Of a stretch of DNA of 64,000 nt, positions 25,388 through 34,203 are shown piece after piece. The DNA is taken from the NCBI GenBank assembly GCA_028289345.1, contig JANQQL010000001.1:62001-126000 (forward strand). Direction: 5' to 3'. The stretch is from Planctomycetota bacterium (GTDB lineage: Bacteria > Planctomycetota > B15-G4 > SIAN01). The notes beneath the pieces are model-generated. The model saw nothing but the letters and a program-made list of their open reading frames with translations. It was not told the DNA's origin and made no database searches. A program made the position numbers and the translations under genes. Each line of letters opens with the position of its first letter. Positions within the stretch are counted from its first letter, which is position 1.

Positions 25388-25790
25388 CCTACGTTCTGGC
25401 GGCCGCGGCCTACTCCTCCTGTTGAGCTTGCTCTGCTTGTCGGGATGCCTTCGACGGGTGTACTACCACGTCACCGAACCTCTCGACGTGAACTTCCACG
25501 AGACACCGGTGGTGGATGGCTACTTTGCTCATGCCGCCAGCGACACCAAGCAGTTTCGTTACTACACGCTGATGGTGATTCCGGTGATGCAACTGCAGTG
25601 GGACAGCAACGCCATCCAAGAAATCGCCCACGAACACGGCATGGAAAAAGTGTTCTACGCCGATCTCGAGACTCTGGACATTCTGGGAACCTGGACCCGT
25701 CGCTGGGTGCACTTGTACGGCCGTGCCTCGCAGGAACTGCGGGACTGGCCCGAGAACGGCGGGACTCTGCGCTCCACGACCCGCAGCTGA
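25377..25790 (+). CDS. Second TRL-like lipoprotein
   Basis: The 137-residue product has a lipobox LSGC after a hydrophobic signal (GLLLLLSLLCLSGC). The mature part shares the TRL pattern with the preceding protein: a middle TLMVIPVMQLQWDSNAIQEI segment, a HGMEKVFYADLE segment and a terminal WTRRWVHLYGR. It has an additional N-terminal VNFHETPVVDGYF. It begins inside the end of the upstream TRL gene, which suggests an ancient tandem duplication now diverged. The downstream rhodanese gene starts 38 bp later. Confidence 0.65.
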   Translation: MAADLRSGGRGLLLLLSLLCLSGCLRRVYYHVTEPLDVNFHETPVVDGYFAHAASDTKQFRYYTLMVIPVMQLQWDSNAIQEIAHEHGMEKVFYADLETLDILGTWTRRWVHLYGRASQELRDWPENGGTLRSTTRS

Positions 25791-25828
25791 AAGAGATCGC
25801 CCGGAAACCGCTGCAAAGGAACTCCTCG

Positions 25829-26374
25829 ATGGCTTGGGCCCGTTTTCGCTCTTTGGTCGCTGCTTCGCTGGCTCTCTTGGGCAGCCAATGCGCTCCCGGT
25901 TCGTCGGTCCCTCCCGAGGACGCACCAGTTCTTCCGGAGTGGCCGGATCCGCTGCAGAAGATCGCCGCCAAGGCTTTCTCCCGTTTTGGGGTGCCGACTG
26001 TGTTGCCGGCGGAAGTGGTTCCAGACCAGGTGCTCCTGATCGATGTGCGCACCCCCGAAGAAGTCGCGGTGTCACGGATTCCCGAAGCTCGCCTGTTGGT
26101 CAGCCAAGACCAACGTGACGAGTTCCTCCACTCGAATCCTTCGCAACCCGTCGTGGTCTACTGCACTGCCGGTTGGCGCAGCGCCGAGTTCACCGAGGAG
26201 CTGGTCGACGTCGGGATCCCCGCCGTCAACCTCTCGGGGGGCATCTGCGCTTGGGCGGCGGCGGAACGACCGGTGGTGGACGCGGACGGCAACCCCACTC
26301 GACGCATTCATTCCTTCAACGAAGACTTCGCCGACTGTGTGCCAGAGAACTTCCAGGCCGTCTCCGACGATTGA
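25829..26374 (+). CDS. Rhodanese-domain lipoprotein
   Basis: The ATG at 25829 has AAAGGA eight bases before it. The 181-residue product has a signal with a possible lipobox (LGSQC). The rhodanese domain spans residues about 60-155: LLIDVRTPEEVAVSRIPEA is the CH2A region, and the active-site loop is VVYCTAGWRS with the catalytic Cys. A Gly-rich NLSGGICAWAA closes the domain. Such domains move sulfane sulfur or act as phosphatase-like binders; here it would act outside the inner membrane. It is the fourth gene of the pepQ cluster. The substrate is unknown. Confidence 0.85.
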   Translation: MAWARFRSLVAASLALLGSQCAPGSSVPPEDAPVLPEWPDPLQKIAAKAFSRFGVPTVLPAEVVPDQVLLIDVRTPEEVAVSRIPEARLLVSQDQRDEFLHSNPSQPVVVYCTAGWRSAEFTEELVDVGIPAVNLSGGICAWAAAERPVVDADGNPTRRIHSFNEDFADCVPENFQAVSDD

Positions 26375-26407
26375 CGCGAAGGGCCCAGTCCCGCTCGGAA
26401 AATGCGG

Positions 26408-27376
26408 CTACAGCACCAGGAACGGAATGGCCGCCACGGCCACCACCGTTCCCGCGACAGCCACCCAGCGGTAGCGCTCTTTCAGGAACCAGACCGCCAA
26501 GGGAAGCAGGAACAGCGGGGTGGTCGAAGTCAGGCAAACAGTCACGCTGGCGGGCAGCGACACCAGAGACGATTGCGCCAGGAACACCCCCAGGTACGTG
26601 CCGATGAACACGGCGATCAAGAGCCTCGGTCGCCTCCTGGTCGCCACGAACAGCCGGCTCCACGCCTTGGCTTGTCCGGCAAGTCCTCCAAAGACTCCCA
26701 TCGCGACCATGGCGGCAGTCATCCGCAAGGTTGAGACCACCAACGCAGCCGCCAAGTGCTCCGCCGTGCCGGACAGCTCCGGCAATCCATCGCGAATCTC
26801 GGTGGTCGCGTCCTTCGAGACCAAGAATCCCAACGCGTTCAATGATGCCGCCGTCAATCCTGCCGCCACCCCCCAAGCAGTAGCGCGTCGGTCCTCCTCC
26901 GCCCTTGTCGCCGGCGCCACTCGGCCGCGAATCACCAACAGCACTCCCGCCGTCACCCCAAGAATCGCGAGCATCTGCCACCAGCGCAGCTGCTCCTCGA
27001 AGAAACACGCGCCCAGCACCGCCGAACAGACCGGGCCGAGCAACATCAAGACGGTGGCTGGCTGGGCGCCCAACAAACGCACGCTCTTGAACAGGAACGC
27101 ATCTCCAATCGCCAAGCCGATGATGCCGCTCAACATTGCCCACCAGGCCGAGCTCGACCACAGCAACTCGGAGGGGACCTCCACCACCGACCACAACGTC
27201 ACCCACAACATGACGCTGGCCACGGTGACTTTGAAGAAGTTGGTGGCGACGGCGCCGAATTCGACGATCGGCCTTTTCCAAAGAGTGGTGGCCAATGCCC
27301 AGCTGAATGCGGCGCCGAGACCCAGCGCAAGGCCAGGAACGCGTTCGGCGGTGATGGACTCGGCGGCAAGGGACAT
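26408..27376 (-). CDS. EamA-type (DMT superfamily) transporter
   Basis: The 322-residue protein has about ten hydrophobic helices in two EamA repeats. The first ends near the QPATVLMLLGPVCSAVLG segment with FFEEQL, and the second has the matching SVTVCLTSTTPLFLLPL and FLKERYRW. EamA proteins export or import small metabolites; the substrate cannot be told. An ATG at 27445 would add 23 polar residues; the one at 27376 puts the first helix at about residue 15 and is preferred. The gene converges with the rhodanese gene and is not clearly in an operon. Confidence 0.83.
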   Translation of the reverse strand: MSLAAESITAERVPGLALGLGAAFSWALATTLWKRPIVEFGAVATNFFKVTVASVMLWVTLWSVVEVPSELLWSSSAWWAMLSGIIGLAIGDAFLFKSVRLLGAQPATVLMLLGPVCSAVLGACFFEEQLRWWQMLAILGVTAGVLLVIRGRVAPATRAEEDRRATAWGVAAGLTAASLNALGFLVSKDATTEIRDGLPELSGTAEHLAAALVVSTLRMTAAMVAMGVFGGLAGQAKAWSRLFVATRRRPRLLIAVFIGTYLGVFLAQSSLVSLPASVTVCLTSTTPLFLLPLAVWFLKERYRWVAVAGTVVAVAAIPFLVL

Positions 27377-27585
27377 GAGAGCGGGCACTTTGGGTTGAGC
27401 CCGGAGAGGCGACGCCGCCACGAGCACGAAGGAGGGTGATCCCACAGGTATGGGGATCCATCGGGAAAGGTGAAAGTTGGTCGCGCTGCTTTGTGACCCA
27501 CGGGAGCTTCATGGACGGCGGGCGTCCCGGGAGGCAGGATACGAGAGGCCGCGATCGTGCCCAAGAGGAGTGCCCCTCCCGCCAG

Positions 27586-28083
27586 TCACTGGGAAGAATC
27601 CGGATCGCGGTCTCGCTTGCCATCGAACCCGAAGTACTTCATCCAATCCTGCACTTCCTTCGCGGAAAGTTTGCGGTCATGGGAACGACCCGGGTCCTTG
27701 GTCGGAGTGGGATCCGGTCGGAGCTTGGCCCCAAATGCTGTGACGGAGAGAGTCCTTGCACCGTGGAACCGGCAATTCCGCGCGAGCTCCTCGTCATCGG
27801 TGACCACCCACACCTGGGAAAGGTCCGCGCAATCACCCAAGCGATCCAGGATCAGGTCGTCGGCGGATTTGCCATCCGCCGCAAACTGAACCCGAACCCG
27901 TCCTGGTCCCCGCAAGCGCGTCGGACGCCCGGTGCTCTCCCGAGAATCGAACACCACCCACGTGGGCTGGCGCAACGACGCGCAGCGCCGCACGAGCTCT
28001 TCGCGACGACGCTCCCACGAATTGCCGGCTCCCATGGCCAGCCGATGGAGCACGTTGTGACCGTCGATCCAGTATTCCGCCAC
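27586..28083 (-). CDS. YacP-type NYN-domain nuclease
   Basis: From the GTG at 28083 (preceded by an AAGGGGG sequence) the 165-residue product starts directly with the YacP/NYN pattern: YWIDGHNVLH with its Asp, an Arg-rich helix ending in VVFDSRES, GKSADDLILDRLGD with acidic residues, and WVVTDDEELARNCRFHGA with VTAFGAKL. NYN_YacP proteins are PIN-like ribonucleases active in RNA processing. An in-frame ATG far upstream would extend the protein antisense to the next gene with low-complexity residues and is rejected. The region 28084-28327 between this gene and the divergent sulfatase-like gene holds no identified element. Confidence 0.75.
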   Translation of the reverse strand: MAEYWIDGHNVLHRLAMGAGNSWERRREELVRRCASLRQPTWVVFDSRESTGRPTRLRGPGRVRVQFAADGKSADDLILDRLGDCADLSQVWVVTDDEELARNCRFHGARTLSVTAFGAKLRPDPTPTKDPGRSHDRKLSAKEVQDWMKYFGFDGKRDRDPDSSQ

Positions 28084-28327
28084 CCCGCCCCCTTCCCGCG
28101 AAGTCGCTCGCGAACCTTCGCGAGCCTCACGCCCAGCCAACCAGCGCGCCACGGCCACAGACCTTGTCCGCTCAAGGCGAAGGAGGCAATACGGAATCCC
28201 CCTCGCTTCTTCGCCGAGACTTTTTTGGGCCGGTGGTCCTGAGCTCGTCGTCAGAATTGTCGTCTGATCGCCAGGCTCTCGAGCGTTCCTGGCCTCGGGT
28301 TTCTCTCGCCCTCCCCTCTCGGATGCC

Positions 28328-30325
28328 ATGACCGTGCTCTCCCCATCCCGCAGGACCCGAAGCGGCACATCGAGAGCTCCGACCGCGTTCTGTCGGCCGA
28401 GGAATCCGCACGAGCGCCGGCATCCGGGCGGAAGCCGATTGGCGATTGCTCTTGTCGCGACGATCGTCACCAGCCCGGCCTGCTCGGACTCTCGGGAGCG
28501 CCCCGTGGGAACGGCGTCCGGACCACCCAGCGTGCTCCTGATCACCTTGGACACCACCCGGGCCGATTCCCTGAGCTGCTATGGGGCACCGGCGGGAAGC
28601 ACGCCGGCGCTGGATTCCCTTGCGGCTGGCGGCACACTGTTCCGCAATGCCCACACCGTCGCGCCGCTCACCCTGCCCGCCCACTGCTCCTTGTTCACGG
28701 GCCTGCTGCCCTTCGAACACGGGGTTCGCGACAACGGAAGTTTCCAGCTCGACGAGTCCGCCACCACGCTGGCCGAACTGTTCGCCGCGGCCGGGTACGA
28801 CACGGCCGCGGTCCTCGCGTCCCCAGTGCTCGATGGCGCTTACGGTCTGGCCCAGGGGTTCGATCAATACTTCGACAGTTCGCGGAGCCCCACCAGCGAC
28901 CAGCGCGTCGGTCGCCGCCACGCGGCCAAGGTTCGCGAAGACGCGGAATCTTGGCTGAAAGGACGTGACGCTCCCCACCGCCCGTTCTTTCTTTGGGCGC
29001 ATTTCTTCGATCCTCACCGTCCTTGGGAAGTGCGGCCAGAGTTCGTGCAGGCCCACGGCGCCGAGGAACCGGGTTTGGAGATTCGCGAACGAGAACGACG
29101 GATGTACGCAGCCAGCATCGCGTGGATGGACCAAGAGCTTGGCCAACTGCAAGCGACGGCGGAACGACTCGTGCAAGATCGAGACCAGTCCAGTGGCTCG
29201 GTGGCCCCTCTCTTGACCGTGGTGGTTTCGGATCACGGCGAAGGCATGGGCGATCATGGCGAAGGAGCCCATGGCTTCTTTCTCTACGACAGCACCATTC
29301 GCATGGTGATGTTGGCTCACGGACCCGGTGTCGTAGCCGGCCAAGAGCGCACGGAAGCGGTCAGCATGGCCGACATCGCCCCAACACTTCTGTCATGGGC
29401 CGGCATTCCCGGTCCTCCGAGCACGGGAGTCGACCTCTCCTCCGCGTGGCGCGGCGAATCGCCGCTCCCCGACGACCGCTCGATCTACTTCGAAACATTG
29501 CACCCGTACAACAACCGCTGGAGCCCTCTCTACGGCGTTCTGCACCAGGGAAAAAAGCTGATCGACGGGCCCGCCGCGGAACTGTTCGATCTGACCGACG
29601 ATCCCGCCGAACAACACAACCGGATCCAGGAGGACGAATTCCTGGCGCAGAAACTCCGAGCAAGGATTCGGGAGCTCGCCAGCCGCTATCGGCCCTCTTC
29701 CCGCCGTCAAATGGACGAGGAAGAACGTCAGCAACTCGAAGCCCTGGGCTACCTGACTTCCTCCACCAGCCCGGACGAAGACCCGGACGTGTTTCGTCCC
29801 GGTCAAGTGGATCCCCAACTGCGAAATCCCCGAGACGGCCAGCCCTTGATTCGATTGCACGGCCAGGCCTACACCAAGATGCTCGCTCAGGACTACGCCG
29901 CGGCGGCCGAACTCATGCTGCAAGTCGTGGAGCAGGACCCCGAAAACCCCTATTACTTGGACGAAGCCGGCTCCTTTTTCTTGAAGGCCGGAAAACCCAA
30001 CCAGGCACTGCCTCTATTGAAGCGATCCGCCGCCATCGACCCACGCTCCCCCACCGTGTGGTTTCACTTGGGCCGATCCCACCAGTGGCTGGAGCAATAC
30101 GACGCGGCCATCGAGAGCTTCCAAAAGCTGCTCGAATCCCACCCCACCCACGTCGATGGCCGGCTGAAACTGGCCCAGCTGTTGTCGGAACAGCGGGGAC
30201 AGCACCAGGAAGCCGCCACCCTGCTGGAAGAGACCTTGCGACACCTGCCCGCACAAGCTCCCTTGACCGAGAACATTCGCCAAAAGATCACCGAGCTGCG
30301 GGGCAAGCCGTCGTCGCCGCGCTGA
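28328..30325 (+). CDS. Second sulfatase-like protein with C-terminal TPR
   Basis: The 665-residue protein has the same architecture as the one at 19009-20781: an alkaline-phosphatase-superfamily domain (metal Asp75 in TLDTTRAD, later SDHGEGMGDHGEG) and a TPR tail (residues about 515-650; EAGSFFLKAGKPNQALPLL, WFHLGRSHQWLEQYDAAIE). The nucleophile position is Thr115 in TLPAH, not Cys or Ser, and the sulfatase Arg is replaced by His. The start is uncertain. ATG at 28328 gives a 35-residue polar leader, while TTG at 28439 would begin right at the signal helix (AIALVATIVTSPAC, a possible lipobox). It is divergent from the YacP gene. Confidence 0.78.
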   Translation: MTVLSPSRRTRSGTSRAPTAFCRPRNPHERRHPGGSRLAIALVATIVTSPACSDSRERPVGTASGPPSVLLITLDTTRADSLSCYGAPAGSTPALDSLAAGGTLFRNAHTVAPLTLPAHCSLFTGLLPFEHGVRDNGSFQLDESATTLAELFAAAGYDTAAVLASPVLDGAYGLAQGFDQYFDSSRSPTSDQRVGRRHAAKVREDAESWLKGRDAPHRPFFLWAHFFDPHRPWEVRPEFVQAHGAEEPGLEIRERERRMYAASIAWMDQELGQLQATAERLVQDRDQSSGSVAPLLTVVVSDHGEGMGDHGEGAHGFFLYDSTIRMVMLAHGPGVVAGQERTEAVSMADIAPTLLSWAGIPGPPSTGVDLSSAWRGESPLPDDRSIYFETLHPYNNRWSPLYGVLHQGKKLIDGPAAELFDLTDDPAEQHNRIQEDEFLAQKLRARIRELASRYRPSSRRQMDEEERQQLEALGYLTSSTSPDEDPDVFRPGQVDPQLRNPRDGQPLIRLHGQAYTKMLAQDYAAAAELMLQVVEQDPENPYYLDEAGSFFLKAGKPNQALPLLKRSAAIDPRSPTVWFHLGRSHQWLEQYDAAIESFQKLLESHPTHVDGRLKLAQLLSEQRGQHQEAATLLEETLRHLPAQAPLTENIRQKITELRGKPSSPR

Positions 30326-30514
30326 ACAATTGCTACGACACGGTGCAAGACGCCGCGCGCGGCCAGAGAGTGTCGACACGGTCAGCGGAGGGAACAGAGT
30401 TGGTCGCACCGACGAGCTGCGTCTCGCACCCGGAATTCAGGGAAGCACACAAGACAACAAGTCCGATGTCGCGACGAGCCGCAATCGAACGTCCACGGTT
30501 TCGGAGAGCGGCCC

Positions 30515-30952
30515 CTAGCCTCCCGGCCCGTCCGCCATCAGGAATGCCTCCAGCGAATCAAGCTCGGACAGGGCCTTGTTCACCGAGTGCTGCAACACAT
30601 CGCGCACCGACAGAATTCCGAGCACGGTCCCCTCGGCATCACACACCGGCATGTGTCGAAAGTGACGCTCGGTCATGATGCGCAGGGCCCGGCCGGGGCT
30701 TTGGGAAGTCGGCAAGGGCTGCACTTCTTCGGTCATGACTTCGACAATGGGAGTCGCGGCCGCGTCCTTGTTCTGGCCCACGACCTTGGTCATCAGGTCG
30801 CGCTCCGTGAAGATGCCGCACAACTTGCCATCCTTCACCACAGCCGTGGCTCCCACCCGGTTCTTGATCATGAGTGCCACGGCATCGGCGACCGTCGCAT
30901 TTCGCTCCACCGTGGTTGGCGGCGTGTGGGCAATGCTGAGGATTCTGCTCAT
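30515..30952 (-). CDS. Two-CBS-domain protein
   Basis: The ATG at 30952 is preceded by AGGGGG at about ten bases. The 145-residue product is a tandem CBS pair: the first at residues about 15-70 (VERNATVADAVALMIKNRVG, GIFTERDLMTKV), the second at 80-135 (SQSPGRALRIMTERHFRHMP, LGILSVRDVL). Such stand-alone CBS pairs bind adenine nucleotides or act as regulatory partners. A Val-Met-Thr linker (VMTEEVQPL) separates them. The 189-bp gap to the TPR gene at its 3' side holds nothing identified. Confidence 0.9.
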   Translation of the reverse strand: MSRILSIAHTPPTTVERNATVADAVALMIKNRVGATAVVKDGKLCGIFTERDLMTKVVGQNKDAAATPIVEVMTEEVQPLPTSQSPGRALRIMTERHFRHMPVCDAEGTVLGILSVRDVLQHSVNKALSELDSLEAFLMADGPGG

Positions 30953-31145
30953 CGTTTCGTTCCCCCTCTTGACCAAGAATTCGATGGGTTTCCGCACGAA
31001 CTGAGATTCTCCCCATCATATCCGGGCACACCGAGGCCCTTCCGCCCCAGAATCCCCCACCGGGAATGGCTCCAGACCGAGCCTTCGAGGTCCGCGCTCG
31101 TCCCCGAACCGCAAGTCCCGGAGCATTCGTCCTCTGCTCCGCGAC

Positions 31146-31652
31146 TCAGTCAAGAAGGGCGTCACGGTAGGGCCGCGCAAGGAACTCTTCGGGACGAAGG
31201 CCGAGGGAATCGATGACGTGATCGGTTTCGCGGCGGGCCTCGTCCACGGTCTGCTCACGAATCACCGTTTCCAGTTCGAGGAACTCCCCCAGATCCTCCA
31301 CCCGGTCCAGGTGGATCCGAGTGTGGCGAAACATCCACAGGGTCCGCTCCTTGGCCACCACGACTTCCTGATCCAGCGCCCTTCCCAACAGCTTCCGCCC
31401 AGCGTCCGCATCGGAGAGTTCCAGCAGCTCGTAGTCCGAGGCCCGGGGACCCGACTCCTCGGTGCTACGCCGATAGGCAATGAGCTGAGCCGGGCTCCCG
31501 GACTCCTCCCGCAGCTTCAGCCATCCGTGGGAGACGGCGAAGAACGTGTCTCGTTGACGCTTTCGCCAAACCTCTTGCGCGCCCATGGTGGCAAGCCTTG
31601 ACTCCACCTCGGCCCGGTCCTGGAGTGGGGTCTTGATCTCGATGTTCTGCAC
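31146..31652 (-). CDS. CYTH-domain protein (class IV adenylate cyclase / triphosphatase-like)
   Basis: From GTG at 31652 (purine-rich AAAAAAGGCGAG upstream) the product is 168 residues. The N-terminal NIEIKTP resembles the ExExK motif, with the first Glu replaced by Asn. It is followed by a triphosphate tunnel-like set of basic and acidic strands: WLKLREESG, LIAYRRSTEE, VVVAKERTLW, IHLDRVEDLGEFLELETV. This matches CyaB-like CYTH proteins, which act on inorganic triphosphate, thiamine triphosphate or ATP. The first-Glu change lowers certainty on activity. The gene is divergent from the GT4 gene with only 74 bp between starts. Confidence 0.8.
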   Translation of the reverse strand: MQNIEIKTPLQDRAEVESRLATMGAQEVWRKRQRDTFFAVSHGWLKLREESGSPAQLIAYRRSTEESGPRASDYELLELSDADAGRKLLGRALDQEVVVAKERTLWMFRHTRIHLDRVEDLGEFLELETVIREQTVDEARRETDHVIDSLGLRPEEFLARPYRDALLD

Positions 31653-31726
31653 GGAATCTCGCCTTTTTTCCTGACCGTCCCCGGGAATCGCAAAGTCCTG
31701 ACGCAGAACTGGTCGAGAATTCGGGA

Positions 31727-33352
31727 ATGAGGATCGCAATCTACCACGGCTACGAGCTGACCGGCTCGGGCAGCAACGAATACACTCGCTACCTCTCCCG
31801 CGCGCTTCGCGATCGAGGTCACGAGGTTCACGTGCTGTGTCGGGAACCTGACCCGGAAGGCATCGAACACTGCGAACGAGCGTTCGCCTGGGACCCCACC
31901 GGGAACGACCGAGCGATCTTCGAACGACCCTCCTCGGGCCCCGGGTCTTGCACGATTCACCAGCTTCCTCACGGGGAGATCCGGCCGGTCTATGTCACGG
32001 ACAAGCGGCGGGCCGGCAACGTCCGAACATTCTCTTCGCTGACCGATGAGGAACTCGACGGTTACCACCAACAAAACGTCGAGCTGGTCACTGCCGTCTT
32101 GCGCAAACACCCGGTGGATCTGATCCACGCCAATCATCTGGTCTACCAACCCGTTGTTTGTGCAGAGGTGGCGGAAGCAACGGGGATTCCGTACATCGTC
32201 TATCCCCATGGCAGCTCCATCGAGTACACCCTGCGACAGGACGAACGCTATGTGGTGCGAGCCGGCCGTGGATTGCGCGGAGCCTCCGGAATCGTCAGCG
32301 GAAGCCACGAAGTGCTCCGCCGCATCCTGGACCTTTACCCGGCCGAAGCAACGGAGTTCCAGGAGAAGACTCGCATCGTGGGCGTCGGCGTCGACACAAC
32401 GCTGTTTCATCCGGTGCCGCGCTCCGAACGCGTCGCGAGCGTGCAACCGCTCCTCGACTTGCCCGCCACTTCCGGGCGAGGACCGGAGAATCAGCAGCAG
32501 TTGGAGCAAGAGCTCCGCCTCGAATCGTTGGGCACTCTGAGCACCGATCACGGCACCTATGACCCGGCCGTTCCCGATCGGGATCTCGCCGACAAGCTGC
32601 AACGAGTGAGCTGGGACGACCCGGTGGCCTTGTACGTCGGGGCGCTGACTTCCGGGAAGGGAATCCAATCATTGCTCGCCGCCCTTCCGTGGCTGATCAA
32701 AGACCAGCCACAGGCAAGCTTGCTGATCGTGGGCTCCGGGGCCTACCGTGAAGTCCTGGAAGCATTCCTGGTGGCGTTGCGTCGGCAAGACGAACCGTTG
32801 CTAGAGGCCATCGTCTCCCGTGGTTTCGATCTCGATCGCAACGAACTCACGGGTCCGTGGGAGGACGTCCTGCAGGTTTGGAACGACCCCGCCACCCGAG
32901 ATTCGTGGCTTTCGGCGGGGCCCGCCGCCGCCGATCGCATCCATTTCCTCGGGCGACTGTCCCACGATCGCCTTTGCCATCTGTTCCCGTGCGCCGACGT
33001 CGCCGTGTTTCCGTCGTTGGTGCCGGAGGCCTATCCCCTGGTCCTGATGGAGTGCCTCTCGAACGGGGTGCTTCCTTTGGTGTCCGACTTCAGCGGGTTT
33101 GCGGAAGGTCTCGCCGACTTGGTGGCTCCGCTGGGAGAAACCTGGGTGTCCCGCATGAAGCTCCCGATCGAACCCCAGGGACGAGTGCAACACATTGCCC
33201 AGTCCCTGGCCTCCACTTTGGGAGATCCCGCGCTCCACGAACTGGCGCCGCGTCTGCGCAACGTCGCGGTGAACCGCTACGACTGGAAGGTGCGCGCCGA
33301 GCAGATGGAGCGGGCGTACGGAGAACTCTTGCTTCGAGCCACGGCTTCCTGA
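31727..33352 (+). CDS. Glycosyltransferase family 4 (GT-B fold)
   Basis: The 541-residue protein has an N-terminal acceptor domain (IAIYHGYELTGSGSNEYTRYL) with a Gly-rich loop, DLIHANHLVYQP, and IVYPHGSSIEYTL. The C-terminal donor domain is clear: PVALYVGALTSGKGIQSLL, LLIVGSG and FPSLVPEAYPLVLMECLSNG, which carries the family Glu-x7-Glu. An insertion of about 100 residues between the domains makes it longer than usual. It transfers a nucleotide-linked sugar to an unknown acceptor, probably for envelope glycan. It is divergent from the CYTH gene and convergent with the GPP34 gene. Confidence 0.85.
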   Translation: MRIAIYHGYELTGSGSNEYTRYLSRALRDRGHEVHVLCREPDPEGIEHCERAFAWDPTGNDRAIFERPSSGPGSCTIHQLPHGEIRPVYVTDKRRAGNVRTFSSLTDEELDGYHQQNVELVTAVLRKHPVDLIHANHLVYQPVVCAEVAEATGIPYIVYPHGSSIEYTLRQDERYVVRAGRGLRGASGIVSGSHEVLRRILDLYPAEATEFQEKTRIVGVGVDTTLFHPVPRSERVASVQPLLDLPATSGRGPENQQQLEQELRLESLGTLSTDHGTYDPAVPDRDLADKLQRVSWDDPVALYVGALTSGKGIQSLLAALPWLIKDQPQASLLIVGSGAYREVLEAFLVALRRQDEPLLEAIVSRGFDLDRNELTGPWEDVLQVWNDPATRDSWLSAGPAAADRIHFLGRLSHDRLCHLFPCADVAVFPSLVPEAYPLVLMECLSNGVLPLVSDFSGFAEGLADLVAPLGETWVSRMKLPIEPQGRVQHIAQSLASTLGDPALHELAPRLRNVAVNRYDWKVRAEQMERAYGELLLRATAS

Positions 33353-33370
33353 GCGGGCTCCGTCGCACGG

Positions 33371-34075
33371 TCAGTGGGAAATGATCACCGGGGTGATCAC
33401 CGCCGGCATGATGCAGGCCACGAAGACCGCCATCTGCGCCTCTTCCACCGCTTTGCGCGCCGAATCGCCGACCGCGTTGCCGTTGAGGATCTCGTCCAGG
33501 CGCTGCTTTCGACCTTTGAGCTCCGTGGCGTCGAAGTTGGCCTTCAACAAACCGGTGGCGTGAGAGAGAGACAGCAGAATGGCCGTGCGCGCCTCGACGG
33601 GCTCCGAGTCGGAGTGAAGCGCCCGCCCCAGCCGCTCGAGAATCTCTCGTTCCGGACGGGGATCCAACTCCGGGTACACCTTGCGGGTGAACAAGAACAG
33701 GACCTTGTCCTCATCCATGCGCAACGTGCCACGTCTCACGAGAGACAAGGCAATCCGGTGCCTCAGTTCTTTCAAAGAGGAAAACTTGCTGACCCAATGA
33801 CCGACAGCACGGGTCTTGGAAGAGTTGCGTACCAGTTGCAACGCTTCGTCGAAGACGTCCAGGCTAAGGGGCGCCGCACTCTCATCGGTCGCCTCGACCA
33901 GCAGGGAGTCTTTCGGTCCCTTGACAGTTCGGACCCGTCCCTGAAGGAGCAGCTCGGAAAGGACGGCGGCGCCGAGTGCCACGCCTTGGTACACCCCCGA
34001 GTGAGTGGTGCCTTTGTCGTCACAGAGTGCGAGGAGCAAAACCTCTTCGGGAAGCGTGAGAGACGCCATCATCAT
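33371..34075 (-). CDS. GPP34 (GOLPH3-like) family protein
   Basis: The 234-residue protein has the GPP34 signature at its N-terminus (LTLPEEVLLLALCDDKGTTH), then helix-rich segments with VALGAAVLSELLLQGRV, and DEDKVLFLFTRKVYPELDP in the middle. These align with the eukaryotic Golgi phosphoprotein 3 core, which binds phosphatidylinositol-4-phosphate. Bacterial GPP34 proteins are known mostly from Actinobacteria. The C-terminal 20 residues are hydrophobic (AVFVACIMPAVITPVIIS) and may be a membrane tail. No partner is evident next to it. The role in bacteria is not established. Confidence 0.8.
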   Translation of the reverse strand: MMMASLTLPEEVLLLALCDDKGTTHSGVYQGVALGAAVLSELLLQGRVRTVKGPKDSLLVEATDESAAPLSLDVFDEALQLVRNSSKTRAVGHWVSKFSSLKELRHRIALSLVRRGTLRMDEDKVLFLFTRKVYPELDPRPEREILERLGRALHSDSEPVEARTAILLSLSHATGLLKANFDATELKGRKQRLDEILNGNAVGDSARKAVEEAQMAVFVACIMPAVITPVIISH

Positions 34076-34203
34076 TCCTTTCCACCAGGGGCCAATGCAG
34101 CCTCTACTCTCGCCGGGGGACTCTATTCAAAACTCCCTTGGCGCCCTCTTGGGTTGCCCGACAATTCGGGCGGCGACAGCACACTCCCCGGGAGATGCTG
34201 ATC

